This document shows, one piece after another, positions 34,299 to 43,600 of a stretch of 64,000 bases of DNA. Every line of letters begins with the position of its first letter. The first letter of the stretch is position 1. The notes below the pieces were generated by a model. It was not told the DNA's origin. It worked only from the letters and a program-made list of their open reading frames with translations, and searched no databases. A program made the position numbers and the translations under genes. The stretch covers positions 2,294,001 to 2,358,000 of the forward strand of contig NZ_CP117782.1 of NCBI RefSeq assembly GCF_028657905.1, read 5' to 3'. Source of the stretch: Burkholderia sp. FERM BP-3421. GTDB lineage: Bacteria; Pseudomonadota; Gammaproteobacteria; Burkholderiales; Burkholderiaceae.

Positions 34299-35161
34299 TG
34301 ACGCACGCTGCGCACGCGCTCGAACTCGAGCACGTCACGCTCACGCTGGGCGGGCGCACGATCCTCGACGACGTGAGCCTCGCCGTCGAGGCCGGCGAAT
34401 TCGTCGGCGTGCTCGGGCCGAACGGCGCGGGCAAGACCACGCTGATGCGCGCGGTGCTCGGCCTCGTGCCGGCCGCGCGCGGCACGCTGCGCGTCGCGGG
34501 CGAACCCGTCGCGCGCGGCAACCCCGCGATCGGCTACATGCCGCAGACGCGCAGCGCGCTCGCCGGCCGCCGCGTGCGCGGCTACGACTTCGTCGCGATG
34601 GCGGCCGACGGCCACCACTGGGGCCTGCCGCGCACCAGCGCGGCGGTGAGGGAAGACGTCGCGCGCGTGCTCGATCTCGTCGGCGGCACGGCCCTCGCGC
34701 AGCGGCCGCTGTCCGAGCTGTCGGGCGGCGAACGCCAGCGCCTGCTGCTCGCGCAGTGCCTGCTCGGCGCACCGAAACTGCTGCTGCTCGACGAACCGCT
34801 GATCAGCCTCGATCCGCACCGCCAGCGCGGCGTGGTCGAGCTGGTGCGGCGCGTGCAGCGCGAGTTGGGCATCACCGTGCTGTTCTCCGCGCACGAACTG
34901 AACCCGCTCCTCAACGCGCTCGACCGCGTGCTGTATCTCGGCAGCGGCGTCGCCGCGCTCGGCACCGTCGACGAGGTGATCACGAAGCCGGTGCTGTCGC
35001 GGCTGTACGGCTCGCCGATCGACGTGATGCGCGTCAACGGCCGCATCTTCGTGATGTCGGGCGACGTCGAAGTCGAGAAGCACGACCACGAACACGAAGA
35101 CGACGGCGCGCACGCGCACGGTCACGCCCATCCCCACGACGGACACGCACACGATGTTTGA
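34295..35161 (+). CDS. znuC: Zinc ABC transporter ATPase ZnuC with a His-rich tail
   Basis: The 288-aa ATPase has Walker A (GPNGAGKTTLMRAVLG), signature LSGGERQRLLLAQ, Walker B (LLLLDEPLISLD) and switch His (FSAHELNP). Its last ~29 residues (about 260-288) are a cytoplasmic tail rich in His, Asp and Ala with 10 His, which could bind zinc and sense or buffer cytoplasmic metal. The tail is an addition to the minimal family. Start overlaps znuA by 4 bp and the end overlaps znuB by 8 bp, so the three are translationally coupled. Confidence 0.94.
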   Translation: MMTHAAHALELEHVTLTLGGRTILDDVSLAVEAGEFVGVLGPNGAGKTTLMRAVLGLVPAARGTLRVAGEPVARGNPAIGYMPQTRSALAGRRVRGYDFVAMAADGHHWGLPRTSAAVREDVARVLDLVGGTALAQRPLSELSGGERQRLLLAQCLLGAPKLLLLDEPLISLDPHRQRGVVELVRRVQRELGITVLFSAHELNPLLNALDRVLYLGSGVAALGTVDEVITKPVLSRLYGSPIDVMRVNGRIFVMSGDVEVEKHDHEHEDDGAHAHGHAHPHDGHAHDV

Positions 35162-35942
35162 GTACGAATTCATGGTCAACGCGTTCGCGGCGGCGGGCAT
35201 CGTCGCGGTGCTCGCGGGCGTGGTCGGCTACTTCCTCGTGCTGCGCGGCCAGACCTTTGCGGGCCACGCGCTGTCGCACGTCGGCTTCACCGGCGCGACG
35301 GGCGCGGTGCTGCTCGGCATCTCGCCGATCTGGGGCATGGTGGGCTTCACGCTCGCCGCGGGCGTCGGCATGGGCGCGCTCGGCGAACGGCTCGCGGGCC
35401 GCGACGTCGCGATCGGCGTCACGCTGTCGGTCGCGCTCGGCTGCGGCCTGCTGTTCCTGCACTTCTACACGAGCTATGCGACCCAGGTCACCGCGCTGCT
35501 GTTCGGCAACGTGCTCGGCGTGAGCCGCGCGACGCTCGCCGTGCTCGCCGGCATCGGCGCGGTCAGCCTCGTCGCGCTCGCCGCGATCATGCGGCCGCTG
35601 CTGTTCGCCTCGCTGCAACCCGAGCTGGCCGAGGCGAAGGGCGTGTCGCTGCGCCGCGTGTCGGTGCTGTTCCTCGCGATCTGCGCGCTGGCCGTCGCCG
35701 CGTGCACGCAGATCGTCGGCGTGCTGCTGGTGTTCACGCTGCTGGTCGGGCCGGCCGCCGCCGCGCAGAACCTCGCGACGCGCCTGTCGACGGGCGTCTG
35801 GCTCGCGGCGCTCCTCGCGCTCGCCCAGGCGTGGCTCGGCATCACGCTCGCGTACTACACCGACTGGCCGACCAGCTTCTGGATCACCGCGCTGTCGGCG
35901 CTCGCGTACGGGCTCAGCCTGCTCGGGCGGCGGCGCGGCTGA
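35154..35942 (+). CDS. znuB: Zinc ABC transporter permease ZnuB
   Basis: The 262-aa ABC-3 family permease has about seven or eight membrane helices. The FVVLRGQTFAGHALSHVGFTGATGAVL-like region carries the family motif for ABC-3 permeases (GHALSHVGF). It forms the inner-membrane pore for zinc. Its start overlaps znuC. Length matches ZnuB. It is the last gene of zur-znuACB; a short lower-GC islet follows. Confidence 0.94.
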   Translation: MFEYEFMVNAFAAAGIVAVLAGVVGYFLVLRGQTFAGHALSHVGFTGATGAVLLGISPIWGMVGFTLAAGVGMGALGERLAGRDVAIGVTLSVALGCGLLFLHFYTSYATQVTALLFGNVLGVSRATLAVLAGIGAVSLVALAAIMRPLLFASLQPELAEAKGVSLRRVSVLFLAICALAVAACTQIVGVLLVFTLLVGPAAAAQNLATRLSTGVWLAALLALAQAWLGITLAYYTDWPTSFWITALSALAYGLSLLGRRRG

Positions 35943-36005
35943 TGCGTGCGGGAGGCAGCCGGCGAGCCGGATCGATCGCAGGCTGCTCGCATTTCAGACA
36001 AGGCT

Positions 36006-36078
36006 CATAGACCGCCCTTCAGCCGGATCACATAGTCCACGCCTTGCGGGTCGTCTGTCTTCGACCCGCCCACGTGGA
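36006..36078 (-). pseudogene. Possible remnant of a protein-coding 3' end
   Basis: On the minus strand the 73 bp read LLHVGGSKTDDPQG, then VDYVIRLKGGL and a TGA (36006-36008). This looks like the C-terminus of a real protein: mixed composition and a stop at the end, unlike shadow frames nearby. The upstream part is missing, replaced by the Tlde1 gene's RBS and start on the other strand. I do not recognise the family. It may be a relic left when the islet was inserted or rearranged. Confidence 0.3.
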
Positions 36079-36093
36079 GGAGTGGACGATACG

Positions 36094-36552
36094 ATGGTCG
36101 AATGTTCGTTCAAGCTGAACGGGGAAAACATGAGCAGCCTGAAACGCGGTTCACTTTCGTTTCCGGCATTCTCCGGTATGGATCGCCACCGAAATCAGCG
36201 GCGCTCCGCCCGCATTCCGCACTTAGGCCCCATTCCCCCTGGTACTTACTACGTCCTCGATCGTCAGTCCGGCGGCATGCTGGGCCAACTCAAGGAACTG
36301 TTCAACGATAAGCGCGACAGGTTTGCCCTCTACGCGATCGACGGAAAAATTGACGACGAGGTTTTCTGCAATCGCGTTCGGCGTGGTCAGTTCCGGCTGC
36401 ACCCCAAAGGAAATTTAGGTATCAGCGAAGGCTGTATTACGCTTGAGCGCAGCATCGATTTCTACCGAGTGCGGCGCATCCTCAAAGGCCAACGCACCAC
36501 CGTTATCCCTGGCACGCAACTCCAGATGTACGGGCGGGTGACGGTCCGATGA
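36094..36552 (+). CDS. Tlde1/DUF2778-type L,D-transpeptidase-like effector
   Basis: The 152-aa protein matches the DUF2778/Tlde1 family: N-terminal CSFKLNG, LSFPAFSG, GPIPPGTYYVLDR (about 45-57) and the active-site region with His103 (FRLHPKG) and SEGC ending in Cys114. Tlde1 of Salmonella is a type VI effector that attacks the peptide stems of peptidoglycan in the periplasm of target cells. ATG 36094 is chosen because GGAGGAG (36076-36082) lies 11 nt before it; the GTG at 36082 overlaps that RBS. A small membrane protein gene overlaps its stop by 4 bp, as expected for a toxin-immunity pair. No secretion genes are visible nearby. Family is firm; secretion route is inference. Confidence 0.85.
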   Translation: MVECSFKLNGENMSSLKRGSLSFPAFSGMDRHRNQRRSARIPHLGPIPPGTYYVLDRQSGGMLGQLKELFNDKRDRFALYAIDGKIDDEVFCNRVRRGQFRLHPKGNLGISEGCITLERSIDFYRVRRILKGQRTTVIPGTQLQMYGRVTVR

Positions 36553-36821
36553 AAAATGGACTCCGCTTCGTCGCCTTCACGCTGTGGATCGCGGGTGCGA
36601 CCCTGCTCCTGGCGTGGCTCTGTCTGAATCATCCCGCCTTCACCCTGCCGATCTCCGAAAGCATGTGGATCTGGATCTTCAGCCATGTACCGGGATTCTG
36701 GGATGGCGAGGCGGGTGACGACCTGGTTCTTCTCGTCCACCTGGCCGTGTCTCTCGCCATCGTGCTCTGCATGACGTGGCTGTTCCGGCACCTCCTGCGC
36801 CGCCGACGCGCAAAGTCCTAG
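36549..36821 (+). CDS. Small two-helix membrane protein, candidate Tlde1 immunity protein
   Basis: The 90-aa protein has two predicted membrane helices (about residues 6-26 and 60-81) and a basic C-terminal tail RHLLRRRRAKS. Between them is a segment of about 33 residues rich in Trp, Pro and acidic residues, which would face the periplasm if the basic ends are cytoplasmic. The ATG overlaps the effector's TGA (ATGA), so the two are co-translated. A periplasm-facing loop is where immunity to a peptidoglycan-targeting toxin would act. I know no clear family; the immunity role is inferred from genetic coupling and location. Confidence 0.6.
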   Translation: MKNGLRFVAFTLWIAGATLLLAWLCLNHPAFTLPISESMWIWIFSHVPGFWDGEAGDDLVLLVHLAVSLAIVLCMTWLFRHLLRRRRAKS

Positions 36822-36900
36822 CGGATCCAGGCCAACGTCGCGTTGCTCAAGCGAGCACGTCGTCACGCGTTGCCTATCGCCCTGACTTACTCAATCCCCA

Positions 36901-37206
36901 TTATCGTCCCGCAGCGGTGCAACCCTGCTGCGAGAACGGCTTGCGCGGGTTAACCCCGCGCGCCGCGCGCCCCCCGCGCAAACCCACTATGCGGCCTTCC
37001 CAATACACACCATAAACCCCGCGATATTTGGCGGGACGCTCCCGGCATTTTTGGACGGCTATAAAAACCCTGAACCTCACAGCCACCGCCCATCGCCCAT
37101 GATTCCACTGCTTACTCGCGCGAAACGCGCATATCACTGCTGCAAAGAGCGGAATAGAACCCAGTACTCTTGTTGCGGACCGGCAATGCGCATAACTTCG
37201 TGTCAT
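36901..37206 (-). CDS. Phage Ash-like small protein overlapping a C4-antisense-RNA-like segment
   Basis: The 101-aa frame contains the stretch VRFRVFIAVQKCRERP, then GVYGVYWEGR and NPRKPFSQQGC. From memory these resemble the small 'Ash' proteins of P4/P1-like elements, whose DNA also encodes the C4 antisense RNA. The DNA shows the expected structure: stem GCGCGGG/CCCGCGC (36943-36961) and CCCGC/GCGGG around 37018. GC is lower than in the flanks. Whether the frame is translated is uncertain; the conserved thing may be the RNA. It is likely a phage or satellite remnant. Confidence 0.5.
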   Translation of the reverse strand: MTRSYAHCRSATRVLGSIPLFAAVICAFRASKQWNHGRWAVAVRFRVFIAVQKCRERPAKYRGVYGVYWEGRIVGLRGGRAARGVNPRKPFSQQGCTAAGR

Positions 37207-37235
37207 CCAGAAAACAAGATCATGGAGTGAGACAG

Positions 37236-38609
37236 ATGCAATCGAACACGGTCCATCCGTGCGACGAGGTGTTGCCGTCCGGCAAGTTGTTGACGCTGGG
37301 TCTGCAACACGTGCTCGTCATGTACGCCGGCGCGGTCGCCGTGCCGCTCATCGTCGGCGGCGCACTCAAGCTGCCCAAAGACCAGATCGCGTTCCTGATC
37401 AGCGCGGACCTGTTCGCGTGCGGCATCGCCACGCTGATCCAGACCCTCGGCCTGTGGATCTTCGGCATCCGCCTGCCGGTGATCATGGGCTGCACGTTCG
37501 CGGCCGTCGGGCCGATGATCGCGATCGGCACCAATCCCGGCCTCGGCATCCTCGACATCTTCGGCTCGACCATCGCGGCCGGCGTGATCGGCATCGTGCT
37601 CGCGCCCGTGATCGGCAAGCTGCTGCGTTTCTTTCCACCCGTCGTGGTCGGCACGGTGATCTCGGTAATCGGGCTGTCGCTGATGGAAGTCGGGATCAAC
37701 TGGGCGGCGGGCGGCGTCGGCAACCCCGACTACGGCAATCCCGTGTACCTCGGCCTGTCGCTGCTGGTGCTCGCGATCATCCTGCTGATCAACAAGTTCG
37801 GGCGCGGCTTCGTCGCGAACATCTCGGTGCTGCTCGGCATCGTCGCCGGCTTCGGCCTCGCGTTCGCGCTCGGCCGGGTGAACACCGACGGCGTCGCGAG
37901 CGCGCCGTGGGTCGGCTTCGTGATGCCGTTCCACTTCGGACTGCCGCACTTCGATCCGCTGTCGATCGCGACGATGGTGATCGTGATGTTCGTCACCTTC
38001 ATCGAATCGACCGGCATGTTCCTCGCCGTGGGCGACATGGTCGAACGGCCGGTCGACCAGGAACGCCTCGTGCGCGGGCTGCGCGTCGACGGCCTCGGCA
38101 CGCTGATCGGCGGGATCTTCAACTCGTTCCCGCACACCTCGTTCTCGCAGAACGTCGGCCTGATCGGCGTGACGGGCGTGAAGAGCCGCTACGTGTGCGC
38201 CACGGGCGGCGTGCTGCTGGTGCTGCTCGGCCTGTTTCCGAAGATGGCGCAGGTGGTCGCGTCGGTGCCCTCGTTCGTGCTCGGCGGCGCGGGCATCGTG
38301 ATGTTCGGGATGGTCGCGGCGAACGGCATCAAGGTGCTGTCGAAGGTCGATTTCGTCGGCAACCACAACAACCTGTTCATCGTCGCGGTGAGCATCGGCC
38401 TCGGTCTCGTGCCGGTCGTGTCGCCCGGTTTCTTCGCGAAGATGCCCAGCGCGTTCGCCCCGATTCTTCACAGCGGGATCCTGCTCGCGTCGGTGTCGGC
38501 CGTGCTCCTGAATCTCGTGTTCAACGGCGTGAAGGGCGAGAAGGACGCCAAATGCGAGATCCGTCGCGCGGGACACGATTTCGACGGACGGCCGGTCGAC
38601 CTGCATTGA
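37236..38609 (+). CDS. NCS2-family purine/xanthine permease
   Basis: The 457-aa transporter has 12-14 predicted helices. Typical NCS2 features are QHVLVMYAGAVAVPLIVGGAL at helix 1, GCTFAAVGPMIAIG in helix 3, the FVTFIESTGMFLAVGDM motif and the NSFPHTSFSQNVGLIGVTGVKSRYV signature. It imports xanthine or uric acid with protons; which one cannot be told by eye. ATG 37236 is preferred: GGAGTGAGAC lies just before it and the normal N-terminus (DEVLPSGKLLTLGLQHV) follows. A strong terminator follows the stop. The promoter must lie in or beside the islet sequence to the left. Confidence 0.92.
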   Translation: MQSNTVHPCDEVLPSGKLLTLGLQHVLVMYAGAVAVPLIVGGALKLPKDQIAFLISADLFACGIATLIQTLGLWIFGIRLPVIMGCTFAAVGPMIAIGTNPGLGILDIFGSTIAAGVIGIVLAPVIGKLLRFFPPVVVGTVISVIGLSLMEVGINWAAGGVGNPDYGNPVYLGLSLLVLAIILLINKFGRGFVANISVLLGIVAGFGLAFALGRVNTDGVASAPWVGFVMPFHFGLPHFDPLSIATMVIVMFVTFIESTGMFLAVGDMVERPVDQERLVRGLRVDGLGTLIGGIFNSFPHTSFSQNVGLIGVTGVKSRYVCATGGVLLVLLGLFPKMAQVVASVPSFVLGGAGIVMFGMVAANGIKVLSKVDFVGNHNNLFIVAVSIGLGLVPVVSPGFFAKMPSAFAPILHSGILLASVSAVLLNLVFNGVKGEKDAKCEIRRAGHDFDGRPVDLH

Positions 38610-38632
38610 CGCGCGACGCCGGCTGCGATGTG

Positions 38633-38664
38633 AAAAACGCCACGGGCAGCCGTGGCGTTTTTTT
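38633..38664 (+). terminator. Rho-independent terminator after the NCS2 permease
   Basis: AAAAACGCCACGG, a short loop GCAG, then CCGTGGCGTTTTTTT: a perfect stem ending in a run of seven T, 24 bp after the permease stop. This is a textbook terminator for the forward gene and, with its A-run, may work in reverse too. Confidence 0.95.
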
Positions 38665-38990
38665 ATCCGATGGCCGACGCGGCGGCGCGCACGCCGCGGC
38701 ACACCGTGCGCGGAAAGCGCGGCACCTTGCCGTCGTCATGCCGTCTCGCCGCTGAACCCGCCTCGCGGCTTCGTCGTCGGGCCGGAGGACACCGCGGCCG
38801 GTCCTGCGCCCACCCACCGCGCCCGCCTCTCTCCCGTCACGGCCAAGGCCCACGATCGGATTGACCAGGCGCCTCATCGCCGGACCGGGAATCGGCGCGA
38901 CGGCCTTGTCCTGGCGTCGCGCCGATCTCGACGATTGCGCACCCCTCGCCGCGCCCCGCCACCGCATCGACGCACGAGCGACCCACAAGG
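38665..38990. other. Intergenic region between two terminators
   Basis: This ~326-bp GC-rich region lies between the permease terminator and the efflux operon terminator. I see no supported gene, RNA or repeat; frames across it are Arg/Ala/Pro-rich composition artefacts. Confidence 0.6.
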
Positions 38991-39019
38991 AAAAACGCCA
39001 CGGCAAAAGCCGTGGCGTT
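38991..39019 (-). terminator. Rho-independent terminator of the efflux operon
   Basis: On the minus strand AACGCCACGGC, loop TTTT, GCCGTGGCGTT is followed by TTTCC, giving a T-rich end. It is 68 bp after the oprB-like stop. The stem shares GCCACGG with the terminators at 38633 and 47249. Confidence 0.92.
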
Positions 39020-39086
39020 GAACCGGTCGCCCGGGCCCCCCGCGAAACAGACAGCCCGACCGCGCCGCCTGTCGCGACGGCCGCGT

Positions 39087-40613
39087 TCAGCCCGTCGTCG
39101 CGGTCTGCGAAGCCGGCTTGGGCGCGGTCGCGGTGCCGTAGTCGACCGGCGCATCGGCCGGACGCGGCGCGTCGCCCGCCCGCTCGATCCACCCGCCGCC
39201 GAGCGCCCGGTACAGATCCACCAGGTTGGTCCAGCGTGCGAGCCGCGCGTTGATCAGCGCCTGCTGCGCGTTGTACAGGTCCGTCTGCGCGGTCAGCACC
39301 GACAGGTAGTTGTCCACCCCGTTCTTGTAACGCAGGTCCGACAGATCGAAACGCCGCTGCTGCGCGTGCTCGTTGCGCTCCAGCGCCGCGATCTGCTGGT
39401 CGTACGTGCCGCGCGCCGCCAGCCCGTCCGACACTTCCCGGAACGCCGACTGGATCGCCTTCTCGTAGTTCGCGATCTCGATCCGCTTCTGCACGTTCGC
39501 CAGGTTCAGGTTCGCGATGTTCTGCCCACCCTCGAAGATCGGCAGCGCGATGTTCGGCGCGAACGACCACGCCGCCGTGCCGGCCTTGAACAGGCCGCCC
39601 AGCGTCGGGCTCGCCGTGCCGAACGCCGCCGTCAGCGAGATCTTCGGGAAGAACGCCGCGCGCGCCGCGCCGATGTTCGCGTTCGCCGCGCGCAGCGCCT
39701 GCTCCGCCTGCATGATGTCCGGACGCCGCGTCAGCAGTTCCGAGGGCAGGCCCGCCGGCACGTCCGTCAACAGGTTCTGCGCGTTCAGCGGCAAACCCGC
39801 CGGCAGATCGTCCGGCAGCGGCTCGCCCACCAGCTGCACCAGCATGTTCACGGTTTGCGCCCGTGCACGCGCCTGCGCCTGCTGGTTCGAGAGCGCCTGT
39901 TCGACGACCGTCTGCGCCTGCCGCAGGTCAAGTTCGGAACCCGTGCCGTTGTCGAACTGCAGCTTCGTCAGCCGATACGATTCCTGCGCCGTCTTCAGCG
40001 TGCCTTCCGTCACCGCGAGCAGGTCGTCGTTCGACAACACCGTCAGGTACTGGTCCGCGATCTGCGCCACGAGCGAGATCTCGCTCGCCTGCCGCGCATA
40101 CGACGTCGACAGGTACTGCGCGAGCGCCTGGTCCTTCAAGCTCTGGATCCGGCCGAACAGGTCCAACTCCCACGACGCGGACAAGCCCACGTTGTAGGTC
40201 GTCGTGATGTTCTGGCCCGGCACCGAGGTCAGCGCATTCGGCAGACGCTGGCGATTGCCGGTGCCCGTGGCATCGATCGCCGGGAACAGGCCCGCGCGCG
40301 TGATCTGATACTGCGCGCGCGCCGCCTCGATGTTCAGCACCGACACCCGCAGGTCGCGGTTGTTCTTCAGCGCGATCTCGATCAGCCGCTGCAGCCGCGG
40401 ATCGGTGAAGAAGTTGCGCCAGCCGATCTCGGTCGCCGCCTGCCCGTTCGCACTGCGCGCGCCCGTCGCGCCCGGCTGCGTCGCATACACGCCGTCGCTC
40501 GGGAACGCGCCCGACACGGGCGCCTCCGGTCGCTGGTAATGCGGCGCCATCGTGCACCCGCTCGCGAAGAGCGCCACCGCCAATGCGGTCAATGCATGTT
40601 TTTGCATCATCAC
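39087..40613 (-). CDS. oprB: RND efflux outer-membrane lipoprotein (OprM/OprB type)
   Basis: The 508-aa outer-membrane factor has a lipoprotein signal with lipobox Cys in ALFASGCT (Cys20) and two repeated OEP domains rich in Ala, Gln and Leu coiled-coil helices. The family motif PDIMQAEQALRAANANIGAARAAFFP marks the second half. It forms the trimeric exit channel for the BpeAB-type pump. Its start overlaps the bpeB stop (40610-40613) by 4 bp, so it is coupled. It is the last gene of bpeA-bpeB-oprB, followed by a strong terminator. Name by similarity and gene order to the B. pseudomallei locus. Confidence 0.92.
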   Translation of the reverse strand: MMMQKHALTALAVALFASGCTMAPHYQRPEAPVSGAFPSDGVYATQPGATGARSANGQAATEIGWRNFFTDPRLQRLIEIALKNNRDLRVSVLNIEAARAQYQITRAGLFPAIDATGTGNRQRLPNALTSVPGQNITTTYNVGLSASWELDLFGRIQSLKDQALAQYLSTSYARQASEISLVAQIADQYLTVLSNDDLLAVTEGTLKTAQESYRLTKLQFDNGTGSELDLRQAQTVVEQALSNQQAQARARAQTVNMLVQLVGEPLPDDLPAGLPLNAQNLLTDVPAGLPSELLTRRPDIMQAEQALRAANANIGAARAAFFPKISLTAAFGTASPTLGGLFKAGTAAWSFAPNIALPIFEGGQNIANLNLANVQKRIEIANYEKAIQSAFREVSDGLAARGTYDQQIAALERNEHAQQRRFDLSDLRYKNGVDNYLSVLTAQTDLYNAQQALINARLARWTNLVDLYRALGGGWIERAGDAPRPADAPVDYGTATAPKPASQTATTG

Positions 40614-43600
40614 TGTCCCTTCTTGCCTGCGTCGTCGCCGTCTTCCGGCTTCTGTTCGTGATGCGCGTGTTCCTGCGCCAGACGCAGCGCCTCGTCGACG
40701 TCTTCCTTCTCGCCGCTGAACACCGCCCGCACCTTCACGAAGAACATCGGGATCATGAAAATCGCGAGGAAGGTCGCCGTGATCATCCCGCCGATCACGC
40801 CCGTGCCGATCGCGTGCTGGCTCGCCGAGCCCGCGCCGTTGCTGATCGCGAGCGGCAGCACGCCCAGGATGAACGCCAGCGACGTCATCAGGATCGGGCG
40901 CAGCCGCAGCCGCGCCGCTTCCAGCGCGGCCTCGATCGGCCCCATCTTCTCGGTCGTCTGCAACTCGCGCGCGAACTCGACGATCAGGATCGCGTTCTTC
41001 GCCGACAAGCCCACCGTGGTCAACAGCCCCACCTGGAAGAACACGTCGTTCTCGAGCCCGCGCAGCGTCGCCGCCAGCAGTGCCCCGATCACGCCGAGCG
41101 GCACCACCATGATCACCGAGAACGGGATCGACCAGCTTTCATACAGCGCGGCCAGACACAGGAACACCACGAGGATCGAGATCGCGTACAGGATCGGCGC
41201 CTGCGAACCCGACTGGATTTCCTGGAACGACAGGCCCGTCCACGAATAGCCGATGCCTTCCGGCAGCTTCTTCGCGAGCGCTTCCATCGCCGCCATCGCC
41301 TGACCGGTCGACTTGCCCGGTGAGGCCTGGCCCTGGATTTCCATCGCCGAGATGCCGTTGTAGCGTTCGAGCTTCGGCGAACCGTAGGTCCACTGGCCCG
41401 ATGCGAACGCGCTGAACGGCACCATGGTGCCCGTGCTGTTGCGCACGTACCAGATGTACAGGTCTTCCGGCGACATCCGGAACGGCGCGTCGGCCTGCAC
41501 GTAGACCTTCTTGATCCGGCCGTCGGTGTCGAGGAAGTTGTTCACATAGCTCGAACCCCAGGCGATGTTGAACGACTGGTCGATGTTCGCCGCGGTGACG
41601 CCAAGCGCGTTCGCCTTCTCGCGATCGATGTTCACCTTGTACTGCGGCGTATCGTTCAGGCCGTTCGGACGCACGCCCCGCAGCGTCGGATCCTTGGCTG
41701 CCATCCCGAGCAACTGGTTGCGCGCAGCCATCAACACATCGTGGCCGAGACCCGCGTTGTCCGTCAGCTCGAAGTCGAAGCCGGCGGCCGTGCCGAGTTC
41801 CGGAATCGAGGGCGGATTGAACGGAATCACGAGCGCATCCTTGTAGCCCGCGTAGCGGCCGAACATCCGGCCGATCAGCGCCTGCACCTTCTGGTTCGCA
41901 TGCTGACGCTGCGCGTAATCCTTCAGGCGGACGAACACGAGACCCGAGTTCTGGCCGCGGCCCGCGAAGCTGAAGCCGTTCACCGTGAACGCGGAGTCGA
42001 CGATTTCCTTCTCGTCGGTCAGCAGGTAGTTCGAGATGTTCTCGAGCGTGCGCGCCGTGGTTTCCTGCGTCGAACCCGACGGAGTCTGCACGATCACGAA
42101 CATCAGGCCCTGATCCTCATCCGGCAGGAACGACTTCGGCAGGCGCACGAACAGCAGCCCGACCGCGACGATCACGACCAGATAGATGACCATCCAGCGG
42201 CCCGAGCGCTTGATCACGTGGTGCACGCCGACGTGGTACTTCTCGCGGCTGCGGTCGAAGGTCTTGTTGAACCAGCCGAAGAAGCCCTTCTTCTGCTCGT
42301 GATGGCCCTTCGGGATCGGCTTGAGGAGCGTCGCGCACAGGGCCGGCGTCAGAATCAACGCGACCAGCACCGACAGCACCATCGCCGACACGATCGTCAG
42401 CGAGAACTGCCGGTAAATCGCGCCCACCGAGCCGCCCGAGAACGCCACCGGCACGAACACCGCCGACAGCACGAGCGCCACGCCGACGAGCGCGCCCGTG
42501 ATCTGGCCCATCGCCTTCTTGGTCGCCTCCTTCGGTGACAAGCCCTCTTCCGCCATCACCCGCTCGACGTTCTCCACCACCACGATCGCATCGTCGACCA
42601 ATAGACCGATCGCCAGCACGAGCCCGAACATCGACAGCGTGTTGATCGAGAAGCCCACGAGCGACATGACCGCGAACGTGCCCAGCAGCACCACCGGCAC
42701 CGCGATCGTCGGGATGATCGTCGCCCGCAGGTTCTGCAGGAACAGGTACATCACGAGGAACACCAGCACGATGCCTTCGAGCAGCGTCTTGACCACTTCC
42801 TCGATCGACAGCTTCACGAACGGCGTCGTGTCATACGGATACGACACCGTCAGGCCGTGCGGGAAGTACTTCGACAGTTCGTCGACCTGCTGACGCACCG
42901 CCTTCGCGGTCGCGAGCGCATTCGCGTTGGTCGCGAGCTGGATCCCCAGCGCCGCGCTCGCCTTGCCGTTGTAGCGGGTGTCGAAGTTGTAGTTTTCCGC
43001 GCCGAGCGCCACGCGCCCGACATCCTTCAGGCGAACCTGCGAGCCGTCCTGGTTGACCTTCAGCAGGATGTTGCCGAACTCCTCCGGCGTGCGCAGCAGC
43101 GTCGCCTCGGTGATCGTCGCCTGCAGCACGGTGCCCGGCTTCGCCGGCGTGCCGCCGAGCTGGCCGCCCGCGACCTGCACGTTCTGCGCGCTGATCGCGT
43201 TCGTCACGTCGACCGGCGTGAGGCCATAGTTGTTCAGCCGGTTCGGATCGAGCCAGACCCGCATCGCGTACTGCGAGCCGAACAGCGTGACGGTGCCGAC
43301 GCCGTTCAGACGGCTGATCGGATCCTTCACGTGCGACGCGACGTAGTTCGCGAGGTCGTAGCGGTTCATGCTGCCGTCTTCGGACGTGAACGCGAGCACC
43401 AGCAGGAAGCTGCTGCTCGACTTCGTCACCGACAGGCCGAGCTGCTGCACCACCTGCGGCAGGTTCGGCGTCGCGAGCGACAGCTTGTTCTGCACCTGCA
43501 CCTGCGCGATGTCCGCGTTGGTGCCCGGCGAGAAGGTCAGCGTGATGGTGGCCGTACCGGAATCGTCACTCGTCGACGACATGTACAGGAAGTTGTCGAG

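Noticed and set aside
36082..36093. GTG at 36082 as the start of the Tlde1 gene
   Set aside because: The GTG overlaps the last base of the GGAGGAG that is correctly spaced for ATG 36094, and the family normally starts at the xECSF-type N-terminus.
37141..37235. Purine- or xanthine-sensing riboswitch before the NCS2 permease
   Set aside because: I could not find a three-helix or other known purine-type core; only the Ash/C4-like segment and a plain leader are seen.
38665..38990. Small forward and reverse frames between the permease and efflux operons
   Set aside because: Low-complexity translations without RBS or domain, bounded by two terminators.
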